Positions 44,516 to 54,304 of a stretch of 64,000 nt of DNA are shown here, piece after piece. The notes beneath the pieces were generated by a model that saw nothing but the letters and a program-made list of their open reading frames with translations, was not told the origin of the DNA and did no database searches. The first letter of the stretch is position 1. Each line of letters starts with the position of its first letter. The translations under genes and the position numbers were made by a program. Source of the DNA: Thermoguttaceae bacterium (GTDB taxonomy: Bacteria > Planctomycetota > Planctomycetia > Pirellulales > Thermoguttaceae); NCBI GenBank assembly GCA_017441605.1, contig JAFRXD010000042.1, positions 1-64,000 on the forward strand, given 5' to 3'.

Positions 44516-44623
44516 ATCTATCGCCGACGCCGCGCGTTCGGAGAACAACGGAAACAAACGTTTCGTTCGCTCGAGATCGATCCGATCTCCTTGGACGGGA
44601 CTCTTAGGGAAAAGGAGCGCGCG

Positions 44624-47600
44624 ATGCGACGTTCGAGCTTCCGAAAAATCGCGAAACTAACCTTGGCGACCGCGACGCTGTTGTTGGCGGCGTTCGCTAC
44701 TTCTTCGACAAACGCGCGACCGCGAGCGGCGTCCGACGAGGAACCGAGCGTCGCGTCGGATTCGTGGCGCTCTATGCTCGACGAGGCGCAAAAGATCGCC
44801 GCCGAGCCCGACGTCGTTTTTCGCGTCGGGGACGAGATCGTTTGGGAGCTTCCCGGTCCGACCTCCGAGCCGCTCTCGCAGGTCGAGCGCAAATACGTTC
44901 GACGATTAAAGTTGTTCGAGGAGGCGCTTCCGCTGGTTCGACAAGAACCGGCGGCGACGGAGGACGTCGGTCGGTTCTACGACGCGTTCGTCGATCTGTT
45001 CGCGGACCGCGCGACTCGGTTTCTGTCCCTATCGGAATTAACGAAAACCGACGTCGTTCCGGAGTTTGAGCGTCTGGAGGACGCGCTCCGTCGCTCGCGG
45101 GGACCGGGCGCTCCGGTCGACGCCGAGGGAAACCCGATTTTTTACGAGACGCCCGAGTCTTACGAGACGGCGCGAAGCGACGGCGAGCGACTCTTCTCGC
45201 TCGAAGAGGAACTGCTGCGACTCGATCCGAGCCCCGGACGGCGCGCGCGAGTCTTGCTCAAACGAGCGGAGCGCGCGGAGGCGATCTACGGCGTCGAGAC
45301 CGCCTCGCGCTATCGATTCGTCTTCAATAGTTTCGGTCAATCGGACCCGGCGAGCGCGTCGGCGGAGAAACGCTTGCTTCGCTCTCTATCCGACTCCGAG
45401 ACGCTCGCGCGGTTCGCGAACGGACTCCTACGCGTCGAATTGCCGCCGAATTACGCGTATCTCCAAATATGGCGCGAAGTTGTCGATAACGGACCGGAAT
45501 ATTACCTCGACGAAACGCTTCCGAAAATAGCGCGAGAGTATCGAAACCGACTTCAATACGACAAAGAAGGGGAAATATGGAAGCGCTTGTCTTTAGTCGG
45601 GAGAATTGGCGATCGAGACCGTTGGAAAAAGGAGCTTTCGACGGTCGTCGATCCAATCGTTTTTTTCGATTCGAGCTCCGCGGTCGACGGGGTCGACGCG
45701 CGATTAAAGCTCCGATACCGAAACGCGACGGAGGCGGATCTTGTCGTCAAGCGCCTCGACGTCGGGCGTCTTCTCGAACTAGTTCACACGAAAGAATATC
45801 TTGAGACGACCGACCATCGGTTCCGGGAGTCGCTCGGAGACGCGATTCGCGCGGAGGTCGATCCCGAGGACAGTAGGCGCGAAACGGCGTTTTTCGTCGA
45901 GCAAAGTCGCGCGACCGGAAAGAAGATCGTCGGGGAAATCGTCGCGCGCGAAACGATCGCGCTCGACCCCGATCCGAACCGGTTCGATCGAATCGCTCCC
46001 GTCGAGTTCCCCGTTCGCGAGTCGGGCGCCTACCTTGTCGAAGTTTACGAGAGGGGTAAAATTTGCGACGCCGCGATCGTTTGGTTGAACGACGTTCTCC
46101 TTTACTGCGGATCGTACGACGACGGTCGTCGATACTTCGCGTTCGACGCGACGACCGGGAAACCGCTTCCGAAGCGCCGGATTGATTTTTTTGCCTTTGC
46201 GCGAGACGCGAGCGCGAGCGCCAATCGGAGCGGATTTCGGCCCGTCGTTACGAAATCGCTCTCGCGAACGACCGACAAAGACGGTTCGATCTTCCTATCG
46301 TCCCAAGAGTTCGTTCCCGGCGGCGCTTGGCAAATCTTCGCGATCGCGCCGAAATCGAAGGATTCCGACGCCTCTTCCGGATTCGCGTTTCTCGATTTTA
46401 TAACGATGTTTTCGACTCCGGACCTCGTTCGGCGCCAGCGCGAAATAGTTCGACCTTACGAAGGCGCTCGCGCGCTTTTCGTTTCGGATCGTCCGGTCTA
46501 TCGGCCCGGTCAAAAGGCGGAGTTTCGATTCGTCGTCCTCGCTCCTCCGAACGGCGAGAACGCGGAGAACAAATGGCGCGATCGCGAGGTCGAGCTTAGC
46601 GCGCTGGCTCCGGACGGAACCGAGGCGTTCCGAAAGCGCGTTCGTCTCGACTCTTACGGAAGCGTCTCCGATTCGCTCGAGCTTGGAGGCGACGCCCCGC
46701 TCGGAATCTACAAATTCGCGCTAACCCCTCTCGCCGAGGACGCGATTCTCGTAACCGCCGACGATCCGCGCAATCCCGATCCGTATCGCAAACGCCCCGC
46801 TCCGTTGGGCGAGGGGGAATTCCGATTGGAAGAGGCTCTTGAGTCGGCGTTTCAGGTAACGATCGAAGCGCCCGCCGATCCGGTCGCGCTCGGGGAGAAA
46901 TTCAAGGCGAAGATCGTCGCGAAATATCCCGACGGGGCGCCTGTGTCGCGAGGGCGCGTTTCGAGCCGAGTCTTCCGAGCGAATCGATACGCGAGCTATC
47001 GTCCCGCTCATTGGTGGAACGGACTTTACGGACCCGATTGCGAAGATTTCGCGTCCTCTTACGAATGGTATCCCGGTTGGAAAATATGGGGTTGCGTACT
47101 TTACGGCGGATTCGATTCTTTCGAGGAAAACCTCGGAATTTCGGAATTCGTTCTCGAGGACGAGAGAATTCTCGACGAAAACGGAACTTGCGAGATTGAA
47201 ATCGACTCGTCGCGCGCCAAAGCGCTCTTTCCCAACGACGACCAAGAGTACTCGATCGTCGCCGAAGTCGTCGACGGGTCGCGAGATACGGTCGTCGCGT
47301 CGGGAAAAGTTCTCGCGACTCGGTCTTCGTTCGAGGCGCGCGTCCGGCTCGATCGCGGATATTATCGCGCCGGGGACAAAATGAATCTCGAAGTCGAAGC
47401 GTCGCGACGCGACGGAAAGCCGGTCGCCGGAACCGCCGCCGTCAAACTGTTTAAGATCGCCTACGAAAAGACGCCCGGCGGCTCGGTCAAGCCGAGGGAA
47501 ACGGAAGTTTTCGCGTCGGGCGCGACTCTCGACGAGAACGGGCGAGGCGCGCTCGCGCTCTCGGCGAAAGAGCCGGGCCAGTATCGAGTTTCGGTCGTCG

Positions 47601-49567
47601 TTTTGGATCGAGGCGGCTCGGCGCGCGAAAGTGGACAAATCGTCGCGGTTCTTGGCGCGGAACGAGGAAACGCGAACCGCGGAGACTTTCGCTTCAACGA
47701 CTTGGAAATAATTCCCGACAAATGGAGTTACGCGGTCGGGGACGTCGCGCGCGTCCTGATCGCGTCGAGCTATCCGGACGCGACCGTTCTTCTGGTCGAA
47801 CGTCCGAAATACGGAGCGGCGGTCGGAGCGCCCCGTTTTATACGACTTAAAAACGGAACGGCGACCGCGGAGCTCAACGTCTCGCCCGAGGATCGCGACT
47901 CGATCTTAGTTCAAGCGACGAGCGTTTTTAACGGCAAATTCCATCAAGCGCGCCGAATCCTTCCAATTCCTCCGGAAAACCGCGCTCTCAAGGTCGCGGT
48001 CGCTCCGGACGCGAAGCGGGTCGTTCCCGGCGCGAAGACGCGGGTCGAGATCCGTTTGACGGACTCCGACGATAAACCGGTCGCGGGTCGCGCGATCGTC
48101 GCGATATACGACAAATCGCTCGAAGCGATTTCGGGCGGCTCGAACGTTCCGGATCCTCGCGAATTCTTCTTAAAACCCGCGATTCCCGGTTTCGGCGAGA
48201 ATTCGACGATCTATAAGGCGCCGACCTTCGAGAGCGCTTACGAGTTCTATCTCTATCCGCGCAAATCGGTTCCGCGATATTATCCTCGCGAGGCGCCCGA
48301 CGCGCCTCCTCCCGAGCCGGTTGACCGCCGACTCAAAGAACTCCCGCCGTTGGTCGCGCCGTCGACCCCGACCGCGCTGATCAATCTCGCCCGAAGGCGC
48401 GGATTCCGCGTTTACAATCGCCAAGAAAGGCGCGGGTTAACGCTTTTCGGGGCGGGTATGGGCGGAGGATTCGACGAGTCGAGCTCGAACGAGCTTTTCG
48501 GGTTCTTCGTCAAACCGTCGATTCGCGAGAATTTGTCGTCGCTCGCGTTCTGGGGATCGGATCTCGAGTCCGACGCCGACGGCAAGATCGCGATCGAAGT
48601 CGATTTGCCGGAAAATATTGCGACATGGAAGGTTCGCGTTTGGTCGTTCGGCGAGAAATCGCGGGTCGGCTCCGGTGAAACGGAGATTGTCGCGAGTAAA
48701 AACCTAGTCGTTAGCGCGCGCGCGCCGCTATTCCTAACGCGCGGGGACGAGGTCGTTCTTTCCGCGATCGCTCGGAACGATTCCGAGCGCGAGAAGAAAG
48801 TCCAAGTCGCTCTTGAATTTCCGATCCACGAATCGGAGAGTTCCGCCGCGAGGCTCTCGCTTCTCGACGGAGACGAGTCCGCGCGGGAGATCGTCGTTCC
48901 CGCCGGGGGCGAGGCGCGCGTCGATCGGATCGTTCGCGCCGAAACCTCGGGCGTCGCGACGCTCGTCGCAAAGGCTTTGACCGACGAGGAATCGGACGCG
49001 ATTCGAAAGACGATCCCGATAGTCGAGCGCGAGGAAGAGCCGAGTCGGAGCGACTCGGGGTTCCAAGTCGAGCGACGATATTTCAAGCTCGTCGAAAAGA
49101 GCGGCGCGACGACGAGCGCCGAGGACGGACAAGGTCGACCGATCGATCTGGAAGTCGCGCGCCACGACCGCGTTCCGCTAGCGAGCGGAGACTCGGTCGC
49201 GCTCGGAGAAACGGTCGAGGTCGAACTGCTCTTCGAGCTCGATCGCGACCGCGACTCGATCGTTCTCGAGGATCGCAAACCGGCGGGATTCGAGTCGGTC
49301 GAATCGACGAGCGAGCGAGTCGGGGGCGAGCGAGGCTTCCGGGTCGAGCGTCGCGACGACCGCGTTCTTTTCTTCGCCGAGCGCGCGCCAAAGGGACGCT
49401 CCGTAGCGAGTTATCGCCTGCTCGCCGAAACGCCGGGCGCGTTCTCCGCGCTTCCGACGAAACTATGGTCCGAGAGCGAACCGGAGCGCAAAGGGATCGG
49501 CGAGGAGTTCAAAATTCGCGTCGTCGACGCTTCGTTCCCGCGCGACCCGGACTTGCAAAACGAGTAG
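44624..49567 (+). CDS. Alpha-2-macroglobulin-like paralogue lacking the thioester domain (1647 aa)
   Basis: The start is ATG at 44624, eight bases after AAAGGAG; an in-frame TTG at 44591 is rejected. Residues 1-31 are a signal peptide. The protein aligns with its neighbour almost throughout: LKLFEEALPLVRQE, SYETARSDGERLF, VSDRPVYRPGQKAEFRF, EWYPGWKIWG, NDDQEYSIVAEVVDGSR, VDLPENIATWKVRVWSFG. After ALTDEESDAIRKT, however, it jumps directly to QVERRYFKLVEKSGATT. The first paralogue has about 500 residues at that point, including the GCAEQ thioester. A covalent trap is therefore impossible. The bait equivalent is also different (Pro/Arg-rich). It may be a non-covalent inhibitor, structural partner or decoy. 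The frame is intact and codon use normal. Confidence 0.88.
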   Translation: MRRSSFRKIAKLTLATATLLLAAFATSSTNARPRAASDEEPSVASDSWRSMLDEAQKIAAEPDVVFRVGDEIVWELPGPTSEPLSQVERKYVRRLKLFEEALPLVRQEPAATEDVGRFYDAFVDLFADRATRFLSLSELTKTDVVPEFERLEDALRRSRGPGAPVDAEGNPIFYETPESYETARSDGERLFSLEEELLRLDPSPGRRARVLLKRAERAEAIYGVETASRYRFVFNSFGQSDPASASAEKRLLRSLSDSETLARFANGLLRVELPPNYAYLQIWREVVDNGPEYYLDETLPKIAREYRNRLQYDKEGEIWKRLSLVGRIGDRDRWKKELSTVVDPIVFFDSSSAVDGVDARLKLRYRNATEADLVVKRLDVGRLLELVHTKEYLETTDHRFRESLGDAIRAEVDPEDSRRETAFFVEQSRATGKKIVGEIVARETIALDPDPNRFDRIAPVEFPVRESGAYLVEVYERGKICDAAIVWLNDVLLYCGSYDDGRRYFAFDATTGKPLPKRRIDFFAFARDASASANRSGFRPVVTKSLSRTTDKDGSIFLSSQEFVPGGAWQIFAIAPKSKDSDASSGFAFLDFITMFSTPDLVRRQREIVRPYEGARALFVSDRPVYRPGQKAEFRFVVLAPPNGENAENKWRDREVELSALAPDGTEAFRKRVRLDSYGSVSDSLELGGDAPLGIYKFALTPLAEDAILVTADDPRNPDPYRKRPAPLGEGEFRLEEALESAFQVTIEAPADPVALGEKFKAKIVAKYPDGAPVSRGRVSSRVFRANRYASYRPAHWWNGLYGPDCEDFASSYEWYPGWKIWGCVLYGGFDSFEENLGISEFVLEDERILDENGTCEIEIDSSRAKALFPNDDQEYSIVAEVVDGSRDTVVASGKVLATRSSFEARVRLDRGYYRAGDKMNLEVEASRRDGKPVAGTAAVKLFKIAYEKTPGGSVKPRETEVFASGATLDENGRGALALSAKEPGQYRVSVVVLDRGGSARESGQIVAVLGAERGNANRGDFRFNDLEIIPDKWSYAVGDVARVLIASSYPDATVLLVERPKYGAAVGAPRFIRLKNGTATAELNVSPEDRDSILVQATSVFNGKFHQARRILPIPPENRALKVAVAPDAKRVVPGAKTRVEIRLTDSDDKPVAGRAIVAIYDKSLEAISGGSNVPDPREFFLKPAIPGFGENSTIYKAPTFESAYEFYLYPRKSVPRYYPREAPDAPPPEPVDRRLKELPPLVAPSTPTALINLARRRGFRVYNRQERRGLTLFGAGMGGGFDESSSNELFGFFVKPSIRENLSSLAFWGSDLESDADGKIAIEVDLPENIATWKVRVWSFGEKSRVGSGETEIVASKNLVVSARAPLFLTRGDEVVLSAIARNDSEREKKVQVALEFPIHESESSAARLSLLDGDESAREIVVPAGGEARVDRIVRAETSGVATLVAKALTDEESDAIRKTIPIVEREEEPSRSDSGFQVERRYFKLVEKSGATTSAEDGQGRPIDLEVARHDRVPLASGDSVALGETVEVELLFELDRDRDSIVLEDRKPAGFESVESTSERVGGERGFRVERRDDRVLFFAERAPKGRSVASYRLLAETPGAFSALPTKLWSESEPERKGIGEEFKIRVVDASFPRDPDLQNE

Positions 49568-49638
49568 AGACGACGGCGAAACGCGTCGCGCGCGTTGGCG
49601 GCGCGTCTTTATCCTATGGTTAGTTATAGAGGAACCCA

Positions 49639-50210
49639 ATGAGCAGAGTGAATTTTGGACCGAAAACGTGGCTCTTTCCGGAGCCCGCGCTCGTGATCGC
49701 GACTTACAACGAGGACGGCTCTGTCGACGCGATGACCGCCGCTTGGGCGGGAGTTTGCCAAGAGACGCCCCCGGGCGTCATGATCGATTTGGCGGCGGAT
49801 CATCGAACGACCGCGAATATCCGTCGAACCAAAGCGTTTACGATCGCGATCCCGACGGTCGACACGGTCGTTCCGACCGACTATTTCGGAATCGTCTCCG
49901 CCAATAAAGAGCCGCGGAAATTCGAGAAAAGCGGCTTGACCGCGCGCAAAAGCGAGAACGTCGACGCCCCGATTATCGAGGAGTACAAGATGGTTCTCGA
50001 ATGCAAATTGTTCGACGAGTTCGTTATCAAGAAGACGTCCGCGTCGTCGGGGAAATCGTTAACGTCTCGGCGGACGAATCGGTTTTGACCGACGGCAAGA
50101 TCGACGCCAATAAGCTCAAGCCGATCGCGTGGAATCCGATTACGCGCGAGTACGTCGCGTTGGGAGAAGTCGTCGGGTTGGCTTGGAATATCGGAAAATC
50201 GTTAATGTAA
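49639..50210 (+). pseudogene. Flavin-reductase-like protein gene with a frameshift
   Basis: The first frame starts MSRVNFGPKTWLFPEPALVI with the FMN-binding split-barrel pattern (DAMTAAWAGVCQETPPGVMI, then TKAFTIAIP) and runs to about LFDEFVIK near 50030. The expected family continuation, DVRVVGEIVNVSADESVL to AWNIGKSLM, then appears one frame away and ends at 50210. One base missing around 50028-50036 (AAGAAGACG; AAGGAAGACG would restore it) explains this. The repaired protein would be about 190 residues, normal for flavin reductases that bind FMN and reduce it with NAD(P)H or serve oxidoreductases. It may be true decay or a sequence error. Confidence 0.75.
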
Positions 50211-50249
50211 CGGCGCCGAACAAGCGCGTTGGCCTCGTCTTCGGCGCCG
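50211..50249 (+). terminator. Strong hairpin between convergent genes (possible bidirectional terminator)
   Basis: CGGCGCCGAA (50211-50220) and TTCGGCGCCG (50240-50249) form a perfect 10-bp stem right after the flavin-reductase stop and ahead of the convergent gene's end at 50259. There is no long T-run. It includes the recurring GCCGAGGGCG sequence. Confidence 0.5.
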
Positions 50250-50258
50250 AGGGCGAGG

Positions 50259-50906
50259 CTAATTGAAAAAGCCGAGGACGGGGATTCTCGCGGACGTCGC
50301 GGAGATTTTTCCGGTGGTCTCGTCTTGCGCGACGCTCGTAACGACGTTGATTTGGGACAATTTAAGAGAGACGCCTTTGGCGCCCGCCCCGAGATTAACG
50401 AGCTGAAAGAACGCGTCGTCGAGATAGAGGGGACCGATCAGTCTCGACGACGTTTCGGTTCCTTGCCCGTTGACGACGACGACTTGCGTCAACCCGCGAT
50501 TGTCGACGACGTAGTCCTCGCCCGACGGTTCTCGATAGATCGACATATGGTCGCCTCCCCTGTACTTTGGGACGGCGAACTGGGTCTGCAGCGACTCCCA
50601 TCGGCCTCGCCAGATCGCCCACATTTTCGAGGAACCGGTCGGGGCGCCGCTCGCGAGCGGCGCGAAGATCTCGAATTGGAAACTCGCGTCGACTCGGTCG
50701 TTTACGATAAAATTCGCGGTGGCGCGCCATACGCCCGCCTCGTTTTGGATCCAAGGGGAATTGACGCGCGCGAGCCTTAGGTCGAGGCTTTGCTCGAAGT
50801 CGTCCGGCAGCGCGGGAATAGGCTCCTGAATCGAGGAGAGTTTCGGCTCGGTTCCCGCCTCGACGATCGCTCTCGCGGCGCTTCTCGAAATCGTAATCTT
50901 TTCCAC
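50259..50906 (-). CDS. Unknown protein of the tail-like cluster (215 aa)
   Basis: It starts at a GTG behind AAAGGAG and is the last gene of the seven-gene minus-strand unit. Soluble, with no signal peptide or membrane segment. The first 45 residues are helical. The rest is beta-rich with YRGGDHMSIYREPSGEDYVV, VVVVNGQGTETSSRL, YLDDAFFQLVNLGAGAKGVS. The composition suits a structural protein of a tail or fibre, but I recognise no family. The preceding gene ends 23 bases upstream. Confidence 0.65.
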   Translation of the reverse strand: MEKITISRSAARAIVEAGTEPKLSSIQEPIPALPDDFEQSLDLRLARVNSPWIQNEAGVWRATANFIVNDRVDASFQFEIFAPLASGAPTGSSKMWAIWRGRWESLQTQFAVPKYRGGDHMSIYREPSGEDYVVDNRGLTQVVVVNGQGTETSSRLIGPLYLDDAFFQLVNLGAGAKGVSLKLSQINVVTSVAQDETTGKISATSARIPVLGFFN

Positions 50907-50929
50907 GCTTTCTCCTTTCTTTTATCGGT

Positions 50930-51952
50930 TTAACTTGCGTCGTCGACCCATTGAACCGGTGGCTCGGACGGGAGACCCAGCTCCGCGAAATCGACCGGTT
51001 CGAAGGGGGAGCCGACTCTGCGAGTCCAGACCGGGGCGACGCTTTGCCCGTTCGGCATAAGGGGCAGGGGCGAATTGGCGCGCTCTCCGTCGCGCGCCCC
51101 GGACGCTAGGTATTGGTCGTAGGTTCCGCAAGTTCGATCGCCGGTTCTCGGATTCGTCCAAGTCCAAATTCGGCAAAGGGCTCCGTTGACGCGAACTTGC
51201 GTCCCCGCGTTGTCGTAAAGCTGGTCGAACGTCCTCGAGTTGGTCAACAGGGCGACGTCGACGCGGTAGAATCTCCAGCGATACGAAATCGAATTCCCGT
51301 TCGGATCGGTCGTTTCGACCGACTCGGAGCAAAGGGTCGCGGCGAGCGACTCGAGACGCAACGTTCGCGGCGGAAAGACCATGCCGCAGACGGTCGTCTT
51401 GTAAAGATTGATCTTGCCGAGGGGGGCCCAGATCAGCCTCGAATCGAACGAGTCGATAGGAACGTTGTGCGAGAACGAGAATTTCGCGAGGGGAATCGTC
51501 GATTTGCCGGGAATCGCGACCCCGGCGGTATTGACGAGCGGCTTCGCGACGTAAGTTCCGTTTTCCCAAAGCAAATCGCCGACGCCGGGGTAGAACTTGG
51601 TCGCGGAGGTCTCGAGCTGGGCGGAGGACGCTCTAAAATTGTAGGGCGCGAGCTCCCACGGGGCGACGATCGTCTCCGAGCGCTTGAGCAGCGACATAGC
51701 GAGAGTCGCGACGACCTGCATTTTTCCGCTCGGCATGGGAGGGCGCCGACGCAATTCGATCGAATCGATCGTAAAGTAATAGGCGATCCCGTTTCGGATC
51801 TCGACGACGGTTCCCCCTTTCTTTTTGCGGGAGAGAAGGAGCGCGTTAAAATCGTCCGCCGAATCGAGTTCGAAAATCTCGTCGACTTCCTTCCGCCGCG
51901 TTTCGTCGGCGCGCCCGCCTTTTTCGACGCATCGCAGTAAATTCCAGCCCAT
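50930..51952 (-). CDS. Unknown beta-rich protein of the tail-like cluster (340 aa)
   Basis: The ATG at 51952 follows AAAGGAA. The 340-residue product is beta-rich with many aromatic residues (GIAYYFTIDSIELRR, YRWRFYRVDVALL, LIWAPLGKINLYKTTV) and a Pro-rich C-terminus. The run PMPSGKMQVVATLAMSLLKR and the Tyr/Trp density are reminiscent of phage baseplate or tail-tip components, though no named family is recognised. There is no signal peptide. It lies 31 bases after a 72-residue gene and 23 bases before the 215-residue gene; all look co-transcribed. Confidence 0.65.
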   Translation of the reverse strand: MGWNLLRCVEKGGRADETRRKEVDEIFELDSADDFNALLLSRKKKGGTVVEIRNGIAYYFTIDSIELRRRPPMPSGKMQVVATLAMSLLKRSETIVAPWELAPYNFRASSAQLETSATKFYPGVGDLLWENGTYVAKPLVNTAGVAIPGKSTIPLAKFSFSHNVPIDSFDSRLIWAPLGKINLYKTTVCGMVFPPRTLRLESLAATLCSESVETTDPNGNSISYRWRFYRVDVALLTNSRTFDQLYDNAGTQVRVNGALCRIWTWTNPRTGDRTCGTYDQYLASGARDGERANSPLPLMPNGQSVAPVWTRRVGSPFEPVDFAELGLPSEPPVQWVDDAS

Positions 51953-51983
51953 CGCGATTCCTTTCTCTTCGTCGCGTCAAGAG

Positions 51984-52202
51984 TTATCCTTCGAATTCCA
52001 GCGTCGGATCGCGGTCGGCGGCGCGCGCGATTTTGTTAAGCGCGTCGAGCGACTCTTTGGCGCTTCGATCGATCGACTCCAAAAGTCGAGCGACCGTCTC
52101 CAAATCGTTTCCCTCGAGCGAGGTCTCGAATCTTGGCGCGATCGATTCTCGAGCGCTCGCAAACGAGAGCGACTCGCCGAATTTTGTTCTATCGTAAGAC
52201 AT
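51984..52202 (-). CDS. Small helical protein of the tail-like cluster (72 aa)
   Basis: The ATG follows a GAGGAGA site with good spacing, which supports a real gene despite its length. Sequence is largely helical and acidic (GNDLETVARLLESIDRSAKE, LNKIARAADRDPTLEFEG). It sits 17 bases after the beta-helix gene. Function unknown; a small assembly or chaperone-like role would fit. Confidence 0.6.
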   Translation of the reverse strand: MSYDRTKFGESLSFASARESIAPRFETSLEGNDLETVARLLESIDRSAKESLDALNKIARAADRDPTLEFEG

Positions 52203-52219
52203 TGCGTTTTCTCCTCGGG

Positions 52220-53950
52220 TTATTCGCGCTCGACGATGTCGAGCGGAACGTAAAAGACGATCGGGTTCCCCTCGGCGAGGGTAATAACGACCTTAATTCG
52301 ATAACGGCCGGGCTTTTCGAAAAGATTCGAGGTTCGGACGTCGGGAGTCAGAACGAAGTTGTAACCGACTTGATCGACCGTCCAGGCGTCGGAGGTTTGA
52401 AGCGCCTCCAAAACGCAATCGGTTCCGGCGTCGACGTTTTCGCGCCCCGGGATCGGCTCGCTCGTTTCGGCGAACAACCCGTTCGAATCGTAATAACAGG
52501 CGTAGCGGACGGAAACGACGTTGTTTCCGTCGTTTAGCAGCGGGGCGCTTTCGTCGAAGGCGTCGAAGATTCTCGCGAGAATCGTAACGCTTTGGCCCGT
52601 AAAAACTTTTTCCGCGGCGGTCGCCATTTGCGCAATAACCTCCCAATTTCGCGACGCGCGCTCGGCGGTCGCCCAAATCGCTTTGACTTTGAATTGAACG
52701 CCCGAGACGGTCCAAGCGTCGTCGGTTAAGAGGGATAGCCCGTCGTAAGCGCGGTAGGTCGCGCGTCCCGACGGCGCCGCGACGACCAATCTCGAGTCGA
52801 CCGGTTCTCCTTCGAGCGGAACCGGGCCGTCCGGGTCGAGCCGCTCTAAGTAAACGGGGGCGCTCGGATTGGCGGCGACCCATTCGAGGGCGACGCGCTT
52901 CGGCCCAATCGCGGTCGCGCGGAAGTCGGTCAACCCGGCGCCGCAAGCGCAAAGGGCGACGCCGACGTAGGTTCCGAGCTCGCCGTCGGCGCTCGCGGGA
53001 ATCGCGAGGTATCCCCCGTCGGCGGCGCGAAAGACCGCGTTACCGATCGCCGCGCTTTTGGTCGCGGCAAGTCGTCTTTCGGCGCCGAGCATAACGACGA
53101 TCGCGCCGCTTGGGGCCTCGAGTCGATCGACGACGAGGTCTTGGCTCAGGGTCGTCGTTTCGCCGGGCTTCGCGACGAAGTAGGTTCCCTCATAAGCGCC
53201 GACGGAACCGTTCGTTTCGCGCGCTATTCCAAGGAAGTCGACCCCCGAGAGATTGGCGCCGGTTCGATAGGGGGACGCGCCGGTCAACCGGAAGTCGTTC
53301 CCCTCGAGGTCGACGAAACCGGCGGTCGAGGGCTCGAATCCGTCGAATCCGGTCGCGAGGGAATCGACGATCGTCAGGACGTCGGGCTCGGAGCCGGCGT
53401 AAGAGATCGCCTCGCGCGACTCCGCGAGCGAGCAGCCGGAAATCGCGACGGTTCCCGCGAACGCGCGCGCGAGGAACAGAAGCGCCGGATAGGAGCCGGT
53501 TCTAGGCGCGTTGCCATAAGAGACGCAGCTTTCGAGCGAGATCGAACCGCTCGCCGTCCCCGTCGCTTGCAAAAATCCGGCGTAGTTGCCGACGCCTCCG
53601 GTAAATCGACAGTTCGCGAACCGCAAACGCGCGAACGCCGAGGCGTAAACCGGGGCTGCGTCGGCGCGATAGCCGTTTTTGAAATCGACGAACTCGAACG
53701 AGAGATCGAGCGACGCCGAACTCGCGCGAAGAAAGTCCCGCGCTCCCGAGCCGTTCAGAACGATTCGCCGATTCGCCGACCCGCGAATCGTCGCGGAGCG
53801 ATTCGGAAGCGGGGACGCCAAAAGGATTTCGACGTCTCCGGTCGAGAAATCGCTCGGTAGGACGACGTCCCCCTCGTTCGCGCCGGAAAGCGCCGCGCGA
53901 AGAGAACCGTCCCCGGAATCGGCGTTGTTGGTAAAATAGATCGCGCTCAT
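52220..53950 (-). CDS. Right-handed beta-helix protein, possible fibre or adhesin (576 aa)
   Basis: The start is the ATG at 53950, overlapping the upstream stop by four bases (ATGA), so translation is coupled; the open frame upstream of this is a shadow. The N-terminus (IYFTNNADSGDGSLRAAL) is the typical opening of parallel beta-helix repeat proteins. About 250 residues of repeated strand-turn units follow (RLRFANCRFTGGVGNYAGFL, ISLESCVSYGN). After a boundary near 300 come two or three beta-sandwich-like domains (about 350-570, for example WTVSGVQFKVKAIW). There is no signal peptide, unlike secreted bacterial adhesins of this type, which fits a phage or tail-attached fibre. Substrate unknown; polysaccharide is a common target of this fold. 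Confidence 0.7.
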   Translation of the reverse strand: MSAIYFTNNADSGDGSLRAALSGANEGDVVLPSDFSTGDVEILLASPLPNRSATIRGSANRRIVLNGSGARDFLRASSASLDLSFEFVDFKNGYRADAAPVYASAFARLRFANCRFTGGVGNYAGFLQATGTASGSISLESCVSYGNAPRTGSYPALLFLARAFAGTVAISGCSLAESREAISYAGSEPDVLTIVDSLATGFDGFEPSTAGFVDLEGNDFRLTGASPYRTGANLSGVDFLGIARETNGSVGAYEGTYFVAKPGETTTLSQDLVVDRLEAPSGAIVVMLGAERRLAATKSAAIGNAVFRAADGGYLAIPASADGELGTYVGVALCACGAGLTDFRATAIGPKRVALEWVAANPSAPVYLERLDPDGPVPLEGEPVDSRLVVAAPSGRATYRAYDGLSLLTDDAWTVSGVQFKVKAIWATAERASRNWEVIAQMATAAEKVFTGQSVTILARIFDAFDESAPLLNDGNNVVSVRYACYYDSNGLFAETSEPIPGRENVDAGTDCVLEALQTSDAWTVDQVGYNFVLTPDVRTSNLFEKPGRYRIKVVITLAEGNPIVFYVPLDIVERE

Positions 53951-54303
53951 CTTCCGTCGGTCTCCCCGTCGGTTTCGGCGCCCGAGCGATCTTCTCGTTC
54001 GCAATCGTTTTCCGAAGCGGTCTCGTCTGGCGCGACGATCGCGACGTCGATCGAGAGTCCGACCGGGTCGAGGCCTTCCGTCTCTCCGCGCGGGATCGGG
54101 AGCGCGTAGGAGAACGCGCCGACGTCGACGCCGAGGCATTGCAGAACCGACTTCGCCGCCTCGAGCGCGGCGTCTTTTTGCGCTCCGACGACCGAAACGG
54201 TTTCCCCTTCGAGGGTTCGCGAGGCGGTTAGAACCAAAACCAGAACGTCCCGAGCTCCGTCGATCGACGCGAGCGCGGCGGGGTACTCTTTAATCGTTCT
54301 CAT
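53947..54303 (-). CDS. Small acidic protein of the tail-like cluster (118 aa)
   Basis: The ATG at 54303 is one base after the stop of the upstream gene, with CAAGGAGGAA inside that gene's end as ribosome site. Residues 1-90 look alpha/beta (YPAALASIDGARDVLVLVLT, AALEAAKSVLQCLGVDVG). The last 30 are acidic and repetitive (ETDGETDGR). It overlaps the beta-helix gene by four bases, so the two are probably made together. No family recognised. Confidence 0.6.
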   Translation of the reverse strand: MRTIKEYPAALASIDGARDVLVLVLTASRTLEGETVSVVGAQKDAALEAAKSVLQCLGVDVGAFSYALPIPRGETEGLDPVGLSIDVAIVAPDETASENDCEREDRSGAETDGETDGR

Positions 54304-54304
54304 C

